34,389 nucleotides of DNA from an uncultured Alteromonadaceae bacterium (GTDB lineage: Bacteria > Pseudomonadota > Gammaproteobacteria > Enterobacterales > Alteromonadaceae): positions 1 through 34,389 of the forward strand of contig CATMRP010000034.1 in the NCBI GenBank assembly GCA_950073835.1, read 5' to 3'. The notes beneath the pieces were generated by a model. The model saw nothing but the letters and a program-made list of their open reading frames with translations. It was not told where the DNA came from and made no database searches. Numbering within the stretch: the stretch's first letter is position 1; the number at the start of each line of letters is the position of its first letter. A program made the translations under genes and the position numbers. Below, piece by piece: positions 1-8,414 of this stretch.

Positions 1-48
1 CATAACTGAGCTGGCATTACCATTAACTTTATTATTGGAGCCATTGCT

Positions 49-1407
49 ATGTCTGCAGCACAGCGTATCTGGATAAAATCGCCGTTATCTGTTTTTGCCC
101 CCGGCCAGTCTCAACCGGTCACCGGTCTGATAGTTAATCAGGGTAAAATCGAAACTCTACTGTTTAATCATGAAGCCCCGGCATCGTCCTGCGACGAGGT
201 TTTCGATGCGTCCGGGCTGATGATTTTGCCAGGGCTGATTAACACCCATCATCATTTTTACCAAACTCTCACCCGGGCCTGGGCACCAGTGGTGAATGAG
301 CCGCTATTCCCCTGGCTTAAAACACTATACCCGGTATGGGCGCGGCTTACGCCTGATGCCTTGCACCTGGCTACCCAGGTCGCTATGGCAGAATTGCTGC
401 TATCCGGCTGTACCACCGCCGCCGATCATCATTACTTGTTTCCACAGGGGCTGGACAACGCCATCGATGTCCAGGTTGATGTGGTAAAGCAACTAGGCAT
501 GCGCGCCATGTTGACCCGCGGCTCAATGAGCCTGGGCGAAAAAGACGGCGGCTTACCTCCTCAGCACACCGTACAAACCGGTGAAGCCATCATTCGCGAC
601 AGCGAGCGCCTTATTAGCCAGTATCACGAGCGTGGTACCGGCGCGCAAATACAAATTGCTCTGGCGCCCTGCTCGCCGTTTTCCGTCACTCGGGAAATTA
701 TGCAGGAAAGCGCACAGTTGGCTAAGCGCGAAGAGGTGCGCCTGCACACGCACCTGGCCGAAACGCTGGATGAAGAAGACTTCTGCTTGCAAACCTTCGG
801 TATGCGCACAGTGGACTACCTGGAAAGTGTGGGCTGGTTGAACGACCGCACCTGGCTGGCGCATGGTATTCACTTTAATGAAGAAGAAATTGCCCGGCTG
901 GGCGCCGCTGGTACCGGTATTTGTCATTGTCCGGTATCCAATATGCGTCTGGCATCCGGGATCTGTCCTACGCTTGACCTTATTGAGGCCGGCGCACCTA
1001 TTGGCTTAGGAGTAGATGGTTCGGCGTCTAATGATGCATCCAACATGATGTATGAAGCCCGCCAGGCGCTTTATCTACAGCGCTTAAAATACGGTGCAGA
1101 AAAAATCACGCCGGAGGTGGTATTGCGCTGGGCGACCGAAGGCTCTGCCAGAGTACTGGGGCGCACGGATATAGGCGCCATTGCCGAGGGCATGCAGGCC
1201 GACCTGGCCATGTTCAGCCTGGATGATATCCGCTTCAGTGGCTCCCATGATCCACTCGCTGCGCTAATCCTGTGTGGCGCAGAAAGAGCCGAGCACGTTA
1301 TGGTAGGCGGCCAGTGGCGGGTTAGCCATGGCCAGATAAATGGTCTCGACCTGCCTGCTCTGCTAGCGCGCCATCGAGCCGCCGCCAGCAAACTTATCGC
1401 CGGGTAA
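49..1407 (+). CDS. 8-oxoguanine deaminase (amidohydrolase family)
   Basis: Predicted cytoplasmic zinc amidohydrolase of the guanine deaminase / ATZ-TRZ group, most like 8-oxoguanine deaminases, which deaminate oxidised guanine to urate in purine salvage. The 452-residue length fits the family. Visible metal and catalytic motifs: a HxH pair in NTHHHF (His67, His69), HTHLAE (His235, Glu238), LAHGIH (His272) and GVDGSASND (Asp323). The segment ARQALYLQRLKYGA is also typical of this subgroup. The ATG at 49 follows a GGAG at 37-40 with good spacing, so the start is well supported. It appears to stand alone; the next gene is convergent. Substrate choice among guanine-like bases is inferred from family resemblance. 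Confidence 0.85.
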   Translation: MSAAQRIWIKSPLSVFAPGQSQPVTGLIVNQGKIETLLFNHEAPASSCDEVFDASGLMILPGLINTHHHFYQTLTRAWAPVVNEPLFPWLKTLYPVWARLTPDALHLATQVAMAELLLSGCTTAADHHYLFPQGLDNAIDVQVDVVKQLGMRAMLTRGSMSLGEKDGGLPPQHTVQTGEAIIRDSERLISQYHERGTGAQIQIALAPCSPFSVTREIMQESAQLAKREEVRLHTHLAETLDEEDFCLQTFGMRTVDYLESVGWLNDRTWLAHGIHFNEEEIARLGAAGTGICHCPVSNMRLASGICPTLDLIEAGAPIGLGVDGSASNDASNMMYEARQALYLQRLKYGAEKITPEVVLRWATEGSARVLGRTDIGAIAEGMQADLAMFSLDDIRFSGSHDPLAALILCGAERAEHVMVGGQWRVSHGQINGLDLPALLARHRAAASKLIAG

Positions 1408-1521
1408 TCAGCCTGGCTGCAAGAACTGTGGCGGCCCCGCTGCCACTTACTACTTGGGTATCAATCAGGCAATACTTTGGTAGCAATAAGGCCGATTATT
1501 TACTCGCGAAAGCCTTTAAAA

Positions 1522-1554
1522 GAGTGAAAACTGTTTGTTAAACAGTCTTTACTC
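1522..1554. repeat. Long imperfect hairpin, 15-bp arms
   Basis: Arms GAGTGAAAACTGTTT and AAACAGTCTTTACTC flank a 3-base loop and match at 13 of 15 positions, with a perfect ACTGTTT/AAACAGT core. Its place between convergent genes suggests a bidirectional transcription end or RNA-stability hairpin, but there is no clean T-tract. It could also be a binding site for a dimeric regulator. Confidence 0.55.
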
Positions 1555-1689
1555 AATTGGCAAATAAAGTACATTTATTGAGCAAACTCTACAGCCATAT
1601 TTCACTTTTCAGCAAATGTAATCACCTGGCTGTTTGTTACAAAAATCACATTTTTTTAACTATGGTCAGAACGACCAGAGGCAGGATTT

Positions 1690-1717
1690 ACCCGGTAACG
1701 GTATGCCGCTACCGGGT
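1690..1717. terminator. Hairpin downstream of the NADH dehydrogenase gene
   Basis: ACCCGGTA and TACCGGGT form a perfect 8-bp stem, with a further GG/CC pair inside the loop. It lies just past the end of the NADH dehydrogenase gene (minus strand). The sequence after the stem on that strand is not T-rich, so it is at best a weak intrinsic terminator or a 3-prime protective hairpin. Confidence 0.45.
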
Positions 1718-1725
1718 AATATAAC

Positions 1726-3018
1726 TCAGTGAAGTTTTAATTTAGGGGTAACCAGGTTACTGACTTTGCGCATCAGCAGCATTAAAAAGCCCTTAAACCA
1801 GCCATGCACTGCAAACAAATGCATATTATACAGCGACACATACACCATCTTAGCCAGTCGCCCTTCAATAAACATGGTGCTGTTGCTGAGTTTGCCCATC
1901 AGACTGCCTACCGTTGAGTATTTACTGAGATGCACCAGCGAGCCGTAGTCGGTGTAGGTGTAGGCCTGCATAGGTTTATGCATAAACAGATTTTGCAGGT
2001 TTTTAGCCAGCAGGCTGGCCATCTGGTGGGCCGACTGCGCCCGTGGTGGTACCCAGCTACCGTCTTTCTGGAGCACACCGCAACAGTCGCCGATGGCAAA
2101 AATCTTATTATCTACAGTACTTTGCAGAGCAGGCGTTACCAGGATCTGATTCGCCCTGTTAAGCTCAAACAAATTTAAATCGGTAAGAAACTCGGGCGCC
2201 TTGACCCCGGCTGACCACACCATTAAATCGGCTTCAATCAGCACATCTTCCGCGGTGACAAACCCTTCTTTATCCACTCTTTGTACCCGCGTATTCTCGC
2301 GTACTTCAATGCCAAGTTTGGTTAGGGCACGACGCGCGGAGCCGGCAATCCGCTCGGGTAATGCAGGCAAAATCCGCGGCCCGGCCTCGAGTATCGACAC
2401 CTGCAGTTTGTCGGCCGACATTTCAGGCATACCGTAGGCTCTGGCCAGGTTACTCACGTGGTGTAACTGCGCCGCCAGTTCGGTGCCGGTAGCCCCGGCC
2501 CCCACAATAGCGACATGGATCTTTTTCTTGGTAACACCTTCCTGATTGATTTTCAGTAACTGATTTAACAGCGCGCGGTGAAAACGCTCGGCCTGAATAA
2601 GTGAGTCCAGGCAATAACAGTGTTCAGTCACGCCAAGGGTTCCGAAATCATTGGTTACACTGCCGATAGCCATAACCAGGTAATCGTACTCCACGGTACG
2701 TTCCGGGAGGATTTCCAGGCCGTCTTCGTCGTATAACGGGTCGAGGTAGATACTTTGGTTATCACGGTCGATATAGCTCATATTGCCGAGCTGAAACTGG
2801 TAATGGTGCTGAGCGGCGTGCATACGGTAATCAACGCCGTCTGAGGCTTTATTAATCACCCCGGCTGCCACTTCATGAAGAAGAGGTTTCCAGACGTGCG
2901 TACGGCTTCGGTCAACCAGTATTATCTCAGCCAGCTTGCGCTTACCCAGCGTTTTACTTAGCCGGGTAACCAGTTCAAGACCACCGGCACCACCGCCTAC
3001 AACTACGATTTTTTTCAT
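1726..3018 (-). CDS. ndh: Type II NADH dehydrogenase (NDH-2)
   Basis: Single-subunit, non-proton-pumping NADH:quinone oxidoreductase, a peripheral inner-membrane flavoprotein. The N-terminus shows the FAD dinucleotide-binding motif VVGGGAGG; a second Rossmann motif, VGAGATGTELA, binds NADH in mid-protein; a third FAD element, FAIGDC, lies near the C-terminal third. The C-terminus is basic and hydrophobic (FKGFLMLLMRKVSNL), as expected for membrane attachment. The frame is open upstream to 3078, but the ATG at 3018 starts directly at the Rossmann strand, has an AGCAGG upstream and gives the usual length (430 residues), so it was chosen. It is a plausible NADH outlet for the NAD-linked aldehyde dehydrogenase nearby, but that link is only inference. 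Confidence 0.88.
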   Translation of the reverse strand: MKKIVVVGGGAGGLELVTRLSKTLGKRKLAEIILVDRSRTHVWKPLLHEVAAGVINKASDGVDYRMHAAQHHYQFQLGNMSYIDRDNQSIYLDPLYDEDGLEILPERTVEYDYLVMAIGSVTNDFGTLGVTEHCYCLDSLIQAERFHRALLNQLLKINQEGVTKKKIHVAIVGAGATGTELAAQLHHVSNLARAYGMPEMSADKLQVSILEAGPRILPALPERIAGSARRALTKLGIEVRENTRVQRVDKEGFVTAEDVLIEADLMVWSAGVKAPEFLTDLNLFELNRANQILVTPALQSTVDNKIFAIGDCCGVLQKDGSWVPPRAQSAHQMASLLAKNLQNLFMHKPMQAYTYTDYGSLVHLSKYSTVGSLMGKLSNSTMFIEGRLAKMVYVSLYNMHLFAVHGWFKGFLMLLMRKVSNLVTPKLKLH

Positions 3019-3473
3019 AACAGACCTGCTTATTAAATGTGAATTGGTCTGCACAATGCACTGATGTGCACAGATCAATCGACACTCCGGGTCCTATCGA
3101 CCACTAGCAGCTTACGCCTTTTACCGGTGAGGTAAAGTCAGACTCTGCCAGTGTAGAAATAGTTTATGTTAACAAAAGCAACCAAAAATACTCTCTGAAC
3201 TGCCACTTTGTGCTGGCTTTTAGTAGCACGTCAAAGCAGTGCCAAAACCGCCCCTCCAAACCAACACTTTGGTAGTAGATCTTTCGGAGAATTTCCGCAG
3301 AGGACTAAAGTTGAATTCAAAAGGCTCCATTGAGGAGTACTCAAAATACGGCTGCTCAACAATACTCAATGCAAAAGAGCAACGGCAAAGAATCGTTGTC
3401 AATTAACGTGAGTGACAGTGGGACGCAATTAAAGTGTTACTCCACGCAATAAACACAAATATGAGGGTTACAC
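3019..3473. other. Divergent intergenic region upstream of ndh and the porin
   Basis: This 455-bp region lies between divergent ndh and the porin gene. No protein was recognised; a 60-codon frame at 3220-3402 on the minus strand looks fortuitous. It should hold the promoters of both genes. The minus strand at 3267-3277 carries TACTACCAAAG, close to sites upstream of the cytochrome and PQQ dehydrogenase genes. The porin ribosome-binding site (GAGGG) ends about 6 bases before its ATG. Confidence 0.5.
3267..3277 (-). promoter_or_regulatory. Candidate regulon motif TACTACCAAAG (site A)
   Basis: The minus strand reads TACTACCAAAG about 200 bases upstream of the porin gene. Similar strings TACTACCTAAG (27703-27713) and TACTACCAACG (29370-29380) precede the PedF-type cytochrome and PQQ dehydrogenase genes. 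The match extends beyond the core between sites A and B (AAGT, then a GGAGG/GGAAGG block). The regulator is unknown; a NarL-type response regulator is encoded at 23109-23777. Confidence 0.3.
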
Positions 3474-4637
3474 ATGAAAAATAATAAATTTGCGTGCAAA
3501 CCGCTAGCCGTTGCCTTACTTGCACTCTCTTCAGCTTCAGCTAATGCCGCTATCACCATTTACGACGATGCCGAAGTGGCTACCGTATCGGTTGATGCGT
3601 CATTTAACACATTCTACACCACAACGTCTGTTGATAACGGTCCAAACGGTGACCGTGACCAGTCTCGCGTTAAAATGGGTTTCCTGCCTAACTGGCTGGG
3701 AATGAACTTCAGTAAGCAGATTGGTGATATGAAAGTGGGCGGTCGCTCGTCTTTCTGGGTAACCATCAACGATTCTAACAGTGGTGTTACCTCAACCGGT
3801 ATTGATGTTCGTCAGTTTTACGCGACGCTGGATGCCGACTGGGGTCAATTACTGATTGGTAAAGATTTTACGCTGTTTAACCGCAGCAACATCTTTTTAG
3901 ACGAAGTCCTGCTGGGCTACGGTAACGTTAATGACACGCTGGGCCTGGTTGATGGTCAGGGCGTTTCATTCGGTAACATCGGCAGCGGTTACACTTACCC
4001 GTTCCCAGCATCACAAATTCGTTATACCTCACCGGCTTTCGGTGGTGGTTTCAAGGTAGCCGTTGCGGCTATCGATCCTTCGCCAGTAAATGGCGATGCT
4101 GACCGCGAAGAGTCTGCCCCTCGTTTTGAGGGTGAAGTGACCTACAGCGGCACTTTCGACGATGCATCAGTCACTGCATGGGTTGGTTTCCTGTCGCAAA
4201 CCTCTGAATCCGATATGGGTGACGTTGACTCAAACGGCGCATCATACGGTGTGAAAGTAGGCTTTGGTGGCTTGTCTCTGCATGCATCAGGCTACAGCGG
4301 TGAAGGTATCGGCATCCTGTTAGGGCCCACAGAAGCCGCTCTGGGTTTAGCGCCGGTCACTATGTATGACCCAATCACTTACGAGTCGTTAGACAGCGAA
4401 GGCTACATCCTGCAGGCATCTTACAAAATGGATGCAAACCGTTTTGTGTTGTCTTACGGCGAAAACGAAATTGAAGACACTGATTACATCGGTCACGAGG
4501 GTATGCAGGCAGCCTGGTTCTATGGCTACAACAGCAACGTTACCTTTGCAGTGGAATATTCTACCAGCGAGTTCTCTGGAATTCTGGGTCAGGAAGAAGC
4601 TCAGACTCTTGCCGTTGGTGCCATCGTAAACTTTTAG
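3474..4637 (+). CDS. Outer-membrane porin-like beta-barrel protein
   Basis: A 387-residue protein with a clear Sec signal peptide (basic start, hydrophobic LAVALLALSSASANA, cleavage after about residue 26). The mature part has alternating beta-strand patterns, many Gly, Asp and aromatic residues, and a terminal Phe (TLAVGAIVNF), the outer-membrane insertion signature. It resembles general gammaproteobacterial porins of about 40 kDa; no specificity motif was recognised. A GAGGG ribosome-binding site precedes the ATG. Its codon use is strongly biased, like the adjacent aldehyde dehydrogenase and the distant PQQ dehydrogenase, suggesting high expression. Position directly before the aldehyde dehydrogenase suggests entry of alcohols or other small substrates into the periplasm, which is inference. 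Confidence 0.8.
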   Translation: MKNNKFACKPLAVALLALSSASANAAITIYDDAEVATVSVDASFNTFYTTTSVDNGPNGDRDQSRVKMGFLPNWLGMNFSKQIGDMKVGGRSSFWVTINDSNSGVTSTGIDVRQFYATLDADWGQLLIGKDFTLFNRSNIFLDEVLLGYGNVNDTLGLVDGQGVSFGNIGSGYTYPFPASQIRYTSPAFGGGFKVAVAAIDPSPVNGDADREESAPRFEGEVTYSGTFDDASVTAWVGFLSQTSESDMGDVDSNGASYGVKVGFGGLSLHASGYSGEGIGILLGPTEAALGLAPVTMYDPITYESLDSEGYILQASYKMDANRFVLSYGENEIEDTDYIGHEGMQAAWFYGYNSNVTFAVEYSTSEFSGILGQEEAQTLAVGAIVNF

Positions 4638-4642
4638 TAAAT

Positions 4643-4666
4643 GACTGTTTCGGCCAGAAAACAGTC
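4643..4666 (+). terminator. Intercistronic hairpin after the porin gene
   Basis: GACTGTTT and AAACAGTC form a perfect 8-bp stem with an 8-base loop, starting 5 bases after the porin stop codon. The following bases (TTGTC) are not a full T-run, so partial termination or mRNA 3-prime stabilisation is more likely than complete termination. Confidence 0.5.
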
Positions 4667-4693
4667 TTGTCTTACGGCAGTCGGTGCCGGTCA

Positions 4694-4714
4694 GGGAGCT
4701 AAGTTGTAGCTCCC
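4694..4714 (+). other. Second intercistronic hairpin before the aldehyde dehydrogenase
   Basis: GGGAGCTA and TAGCTCCC pair perfectly around a 5-base loop. An outer TCGGT (4681-4685) can pair with ACCGA (4719-4723). It lies between the porin hairpin and the aldehyde dehydrogenase ribosome-binding site. It may set relative expression of the two genes by processing or stability, but no known riboswitch was recognised. Confidence 0.45.
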
Positions 4715-4767
4715 GCAAAACCGACAATCTGGCAACGCTTTTATAATTGATTACCGGAGTAAGCAAC

Positions 4768-6285
4768 ATGATCTATGCAGCACCTGGAACAGAAAATTCT
4801 GTCGTCTCATTTAAATCAAGATACGGAAACTACATTGGCGGCGAGTGGGTTGCTCCCGTTAAAGGTCAGTATTTCGATAACGTATCACCTGTTAACAACG
4901 AAAAGTTCTGTGAAATCCCGCGCTCAACGGCCGAAGATATCGAGTTAGCACTGGATGCCGCTCACAAAGCTAAAGCAGCCTGGGGCAAAACTTCAGTCAC
5001 TGAGCGCTCTAATCTGATCCTGAAGATCGCCGACCGGATTGAAGCCAACCTGGAAGCACTGGCTGTCGCCGAAACCTGGGACAACGGTAAAGCCGTTCGT
5101 GAAACACTTAATGCTGATATTCCTCTGGCAGCAGACCACTTCCGCTATTTCGCGGGTTGTATTCGTGCTCAGGAAGGCGGCATCAGCGAAATCGACCAAA
5201 ACACCATTGCCTACCACTTCCACGAGCCGTTGGGTGTTGTAGGTCAAATCATTCCCTGGAACTTCCCGCTGCTGATGGCAGCATGGAAACTGGCGCCAGC
5301 ACTGGCTGCCGGTAACTGTATCGTTCTGAAGCCTGCCGAACAGACGCCGGCGTCTATTCTGGTACTGATGGAAATCATTGGTGATCTGTTACCACCAGGT
5401 GTACTGAACGTAGTCAACGGCTTCGGTAGAGAAGCGGGTGAAGCACTGGCAACCAACAAGCGTATTGCAAAAATAGCGTTCACCGGTTCTACGCCAGTGG
5501 GTGCTCATATCTTAAAATGTGCTGCCGACAACATCATTCCTTCGACTGTTGAGCTGGGCGGTAAATCGCCAAACATCTACTTCAGCGATGTTATGAAGCA
5601 TGAAGACGAGTTCCTCAGCAAGTGTGTTGAAGGTACTGTACTGGCCTTCTTTAACCAAGGTGAAGTTTGTACCTGTCCTTCACGTGCCCTGATCCAGGAA
5701 GATATGTACGATGACTTTATTTCTCTGGTTATCGCACGTACGCAACAAATCAAACGTGGCAACCCGCTGGATACCGATACTCAGGTGGGTGCGCAAGCAT
5801 CGGCTGAACAGTACGACAAAATCCTGGGTTACCTCGAACTTGGTAAGAAAGAAGGCGCCGAAGTGCTTATCGGTGGCGGTCCTGCCAACGTTGAAGGTTT
5901 CAGCAACGGTTTCTATGTACAACCAACCCTGCTGAAAGGTAACAACGACATGCGTGTGTTCCAGGAAGAAATCTTCGGACCAGTTGTTGGTGTCACCACG
6001 TTTAAAGACGAAGCAGAAGCACTGGCTATTGCTAACAACACCGAATTTGGCTTAGGTGCGGGTGTATGGACTCGTGATACTAACCTTGCCTATCGCATGG
6101 GCCGTGGTATTGAGGCCGGCCGTGTCTGGATGAACTGCTACCATGCCTATCCTGCGCACGCAGCATTCGGTGGCTATAAGAAATCAGGGGTGGGTCGTGA
6201 GAACCACAAGATGATGCTTGATCACTATCAGCAAACCAAAAACCTGCTGACCAGCTACGACATCAACCCTCTGGGCTTTTTCTAA
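4768..6285 (+). CDS. exaC: NAD-dependent aldehyde dehydrogenase, ExaC/AldB type
   Basis: Cytoplasmic aldehyde dehydrogenase expected to oxidise acetaldehyde or similar aldehydes to acids with NAD, the second step of quinoprotein alcohol oxidation. Visible family motifs: PWNFP (163-167), cofactor-binding FTGSTPVG (238-245), general-base Glu262 in VELGGKSPN, catalytic Cys301 in FNQGEVCTC, and EEIFGPV near the end. The 506-residue length is typical. The frame is open to a TTG at 4747, but the ATG at 4768 has GGAG upstream and gives the family N-terminus MIYAAPG. It follows the porin after 130 bases containing two hairpins and ends at a strong terminator. ExaC is the equivalent in Pseudomonas aeruginosa ethanol oxidation; exact substrate range cannot be read here. 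Confidence 0.9.
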   Translation: MIYAAPGTENSVVSFKSRYGNYIGGEWVAPVKGQYFDNVSPVNNEKFCEIPRSTAEDIELALDAAHKAKAAWGKTSVTERSNLILKIADRIEANLEALAVAETWDNGKAVRETLNADIPLAADHFRYFAGCIRAQEGGISEIDQNTIAYHFHEPLGVVGQIIPWNFPLLMAAWKLAPALAAGNCIVLKPAEQTPASILVLMEIIGDLLPPGVLNVVNGFGREAGEALATNKRIAKIAFTGSTPVGAHILKCAADNIIPSTVELGGKSPNIYFSDVMKHEDEFLSKCVEGTVLAFFNQGEVCTCPSRALIQEDMYDDFISLVIARTQQIKRGNPLDTDTQVGAQASAEQYDKILGYLELGKKEGAEVLIGGGPANVEGFSNGFYVQPTLLKGNNDMRVFQEEIFGPVVGVTTFKDEAEALAIANNTEFGLGAGVWTRDTNLAYRMGRGIEAGRVWMNCYHAYPAHAAFGGYKKSGVGRENHKMMLDHYQQTKNLLTSYDINPLGFF

Positions 6286-6311
6286 AAGCGTTGCCATAAC
6301 TGGCGTAAGCG

Positions 6312-6340
6312 AGGTCCCCGCATCTGCGGGGACCTTTTTC
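6312..6340 (+). terminator. Rho-independent terminator after the aldehyde dehydrogenase gene
   Basis: AGGTCCCCGC and GCGGGGACCT form a perfect 10-bp GC-rich stem around the loop ATCT, followed directly by TTTTTC. It begins about 26 bases after the stop codon and is the clearest intrinsic terminator in the window. Confidence 0.92.
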
Positions 6341-6385
6341 CTTGCTGTACCTTACAACCAATAAGAAACGAAGGATTTGTCTGCC

Positions 6386-6658
6386 ATGCCAAAATTTATT
6401 ATCGAACGCGAAATTCCGGGTGCCGGTGATCTGACCGCCGAGCAACTGCAGAATACCTCTCAACAATCCTGCTGTGTATTACGTGAAGCCGGCCCGCATA
6501 TTCAGTGGGTAGAAAGCTACGTTACCGACAATAAGATTTACTGTGTTTATATTTCACCTGATAAACAGGCCATTTTTGATCACGCTGAACAAATGGGTAT
6601 CCCGGCCAATCAGATTAATCAGGTGAAAACCATGATCGACCCGACGACCGCCGAATAA
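6386..6658 (+). CDS. DUF4242 small protein (SCO4226-like family)
   Basis: A 90-residue protein with no signal peptide, opening MPKFIIEREIPGAGDL, the usual start of DUF4242 proteins. This family adopts a ferredoxin-like fold, and one member (SCO4226) has been described as nickel-binding. Adjacent cysteines occur in SQQSCCVLRE, and there are several Glu, Asp and His residues, but metal ligands cannot be assigned. The ATG at 6386 follows AAGGA with about 10 bases spacing, preferred over an in-frame TTG at 6377. It is the first gene after the strong terminator and is followed 10 bases later by a three-gene ABC importer, so it likely heads that operon. A metal-related role beside a rare-earth-type dehydrogenase regulon is speculation. 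Confidence 0.75.
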   Translation: MPKFIIEREIPGAGDLTAEQLQNTSQQSCCVLREAGPHIQWVESYVTDNKIYCVYISPDKQAIFDHAEQMGIPANQINQVKTMIDPTTAE

Positions 6659-6668
6659 CACTCATACC

Positions 6669-7664
6669 ATGATGATTAGAGTTGTACTGAGTTGTATCAT
6701 CCTGTGGTGTAGCACGCTGATATCGTGCGCAAGCGCTGACGAATTGCCGGAAATCCGTGTCGGCGTACTCAAATATGGCACCCTCAACTGGGAGCTCGAT
6801 CTGGCCGAGGCCAACGAATTTCCCGCCCAATATGGGTTCCGATTAACCCGGGTTGCACTTGGCTCACCTCAGGCTCTGTCGGTAGCGCTGCAAGGCGGTG
6901 CCGTAGACATGATAGTAGGCGACTGGCTATGGGCAGCGCGCCAGTATGACGAAGGGCGGTTGTATCACTTTTACCCTTACTCCACCGCTGCAGGCGAACT
7001 GGTTGTCCACAGCTCAGACAACGCCGCAAACATGGGTGATTTGAAAGGTAAAACCATTGGCTTCGCTGGCGGCCAGGGCAACAAAAACTGGCTCCTGTAC
7101 AGTGCGTACGCCAGTCAACATTTCGGCCTTGACTTAACCAGCCAGACCACCGTTAAATTTGCCGCCCCACCTATGCTAAATCAGCTTATGCTGCGCGATC
7201 AGCTCGACGCAGTGGTCAATTTCTGGCACTACGCGGCCGAACTTAAAACCTATAACAAGCGCTCATTGCTCACTATGGATGAAGTGCTTGGCAGTTGGCA
7301 AATCAGTGCCGACGTGCCGGTAATTGGCTGGTTATTCAAACAGAGCTGGGCAGCCGACAACCAGGCTTTGGTAGATCAGTTTTTTGCCATGTCTTTCGCT
7401 ACACGGGCCAAAATGAACGAAGACGATAACCTGTGGCAAAGTATTCCCTCTTTCACCCAAAAGTATTCAGACGATGCCCGGCCTGTGCTCATTGCGCATT
7501 ACCGTGCTGGGATCCCGACCCGCTTTGATGCCAGCATTAAAGCCGATTTACAAAAGCTGTTTAAGGTACTTAAAGCCAATGAGGGAACGACCGGTGTAAC
7601 CGGTGCACTGCAATCTCTGCCCGACAGTTTGTTCTGGCAAAGTCCGGCGCTGGCAGGACAGTAA
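6669..7664 (+). CDS. NitT/TauT-type ABC transporter, substrate-binding protein
   Basis: Periplasmic binding protein of the NMT1/THI5-like, nitrate/sulfonate-type class, 331 residues. The N-terminus is hydrophobic (VVLSCIILWCSTLIS) and then reads LISC, a possible lipobox; cleavage after ASA by the ordinary signal peptidase is also possible. The mature part starts PEIRVGVLKYGTLNWEL, with family-like elements GGAVDMIVGDW and LKGKTIGFAGG. The first ATG (6669) is followed at once by another (6672); neither has a strong ribosome-binding site, suggesting coupling to the DUF4242 gene 10 bases upstream. The permease starts 6 bases downstream. The ligand is unknown; co-location with alcohol oxidation genes suggests a substrate, cofactor or metal complex, but nothing in the sequence decides it. 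Confidence 0.8.
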   Translation: MMIRVVLSCIILWCSTLISCASADELPEIRVGVLKYGTLNWELDLAEANEFPAQYGFRLTRVALGSPQALSVALQGGAVDMIVGDWLWAARQYDEGRLYHFYPYSTAAGELVVHSSDNAANMGDLKGKTIGFAGGQGNKNWLLYSAYASQHFGLDLTSQTTVKFAAPPMLNQLMLRDQLDAVVNFWHYAAELKTYNKRSLLTMDEVLGSWQISADVPVIGWLFKQSWAADNQALVDQFFAMSFATRAKMNEDDNLWQSIPSFTQKYSDDARPVLIAHYRAGIPTRFDASIKADLQKLFKVLKANEGTTGVTGALQSLPDSLFWQSPALAGQ

Positions 7665-7670
7665 GCACTG

Positions 7671-8414
7671 ATGCACAGTCATCCGGCACTAACCCGCATG
7701 CTGTCGATGGTGGTTTTTATTCTGCTATGGCAGGCCGCTGTGATGCTATTTACTCCCGACTTGTTACCAGCTCCCTATGCAGTGCTGACTAACCTGATGG
7801 GTCATGTCGACAGCGGCGAGTTACCGCACCACCTGACCATTACCCTGCGCCGTATTGCCAATAGTTTTCTATGCGCTATGTTACTGGGCAGCTTACTGGG
7901 GCTGGTTATGGGCCACTTTAAACGGCTTGATTTATGGCTCGACAGCGTCGTGACCCTGGCGCTGAACGTGCCGGCGCTGGTAACGATTATTCTGTGTTTT
8001 ATCTGGTTTGGATTAAATGAAACAGCCGCGCTAATTGCTGTTATCGTAAATAAAACGCCCAATATCGCGGTCACTATGCGCGAAGGCGCCAGAGCCGTGG
8101 ATAAGCGCTTGCTGGATGTGGCCAAAGCCTATCAGGTACCGGCGGGGCGCACTTTTATAAAGGTTTATTTGCCGCAACTGTACCCGTATTTTCTGGCCGC
8201 AGCCCGCGGCGGTCTGGCCCTGGTATGGAAAATTGTGCTGGTAGTTGAACTGCTCGGCTGCAGTGATGGCGTGGGTTTTCAACTGTCATTGTTCTTCCAG
8301 TATTTTGATATTACCAGTGTGCTGGCTTATACACTGGCGTTTGCCTGTATTATCTTTGCCCTGGAAGCAGGCGTATTGCGCCCCTGGGAACGGCGGGTAC
8401 TCAAATGGCGCTGA
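7671..8414 (+). CDS. NitT/TauT-type ABC transporter, permease
   Basis: Inner-membrane permease of a binding-protein-dependent importer (SsuC/TauC-like), 247 residues with about six hydrophobic segments. The cytoplasmic coupling loop is visible as REGARAVDKRLLDVAKAYQV with the conserved Glu, Ala and Gly pattern of the EAA motif, followed by PQLYPYFLAAARGGLALVWK, typical of this family. It sits 6 bases after the binding-protein gene and overlaps the ATPase gene by 10 bases, so the three products are almost certainly made together and form one importer. Substrate unknown. Confidence 0.85.
   Translation: MHSHPALTRMLSMVVFILLWQAAVMLFTPDLLPAPYAVLTNLMGHVDSGELPHHLTITLRRIANSFLCAMLLGSLLGLVMGHFKRLDLWLDSVVTLALNVPALVTIILCFIWFGLNETAALIAVIVNKTPNIAVTMREGARAVDKRLLDVAKAYQVPAGRTFIKVYLPQLYPYFLAAARGGLALVWKIVLVVELLGCSDGVGFQLSLFFQYFDITSVLAYTLAFACIIFALEAGVLRPWERRVLKWR

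Larger units (their letters stand above)
1408..1725. other. Intergenic region between convergent genes, with two dyads
   Basis: This 318-bp gap separates the convergent deaminase and NADH dehydrogenase genes. It has no convincing ORF. It holds two strong inverted repeats, listed separately at 1522-1554 and 1690-1717. Neither is followed by a clear T-run, so their role as terminators is uncertain. The middle part is AT-rich and otherwise featureless. Confidence 0.5.

Noticed and set aside
3220..3402. 60-codon minus-strand frame upstream of the porin
   Set aside because: No ribosome-binding site, no family-like pattern, and it overlaps the expected control region.
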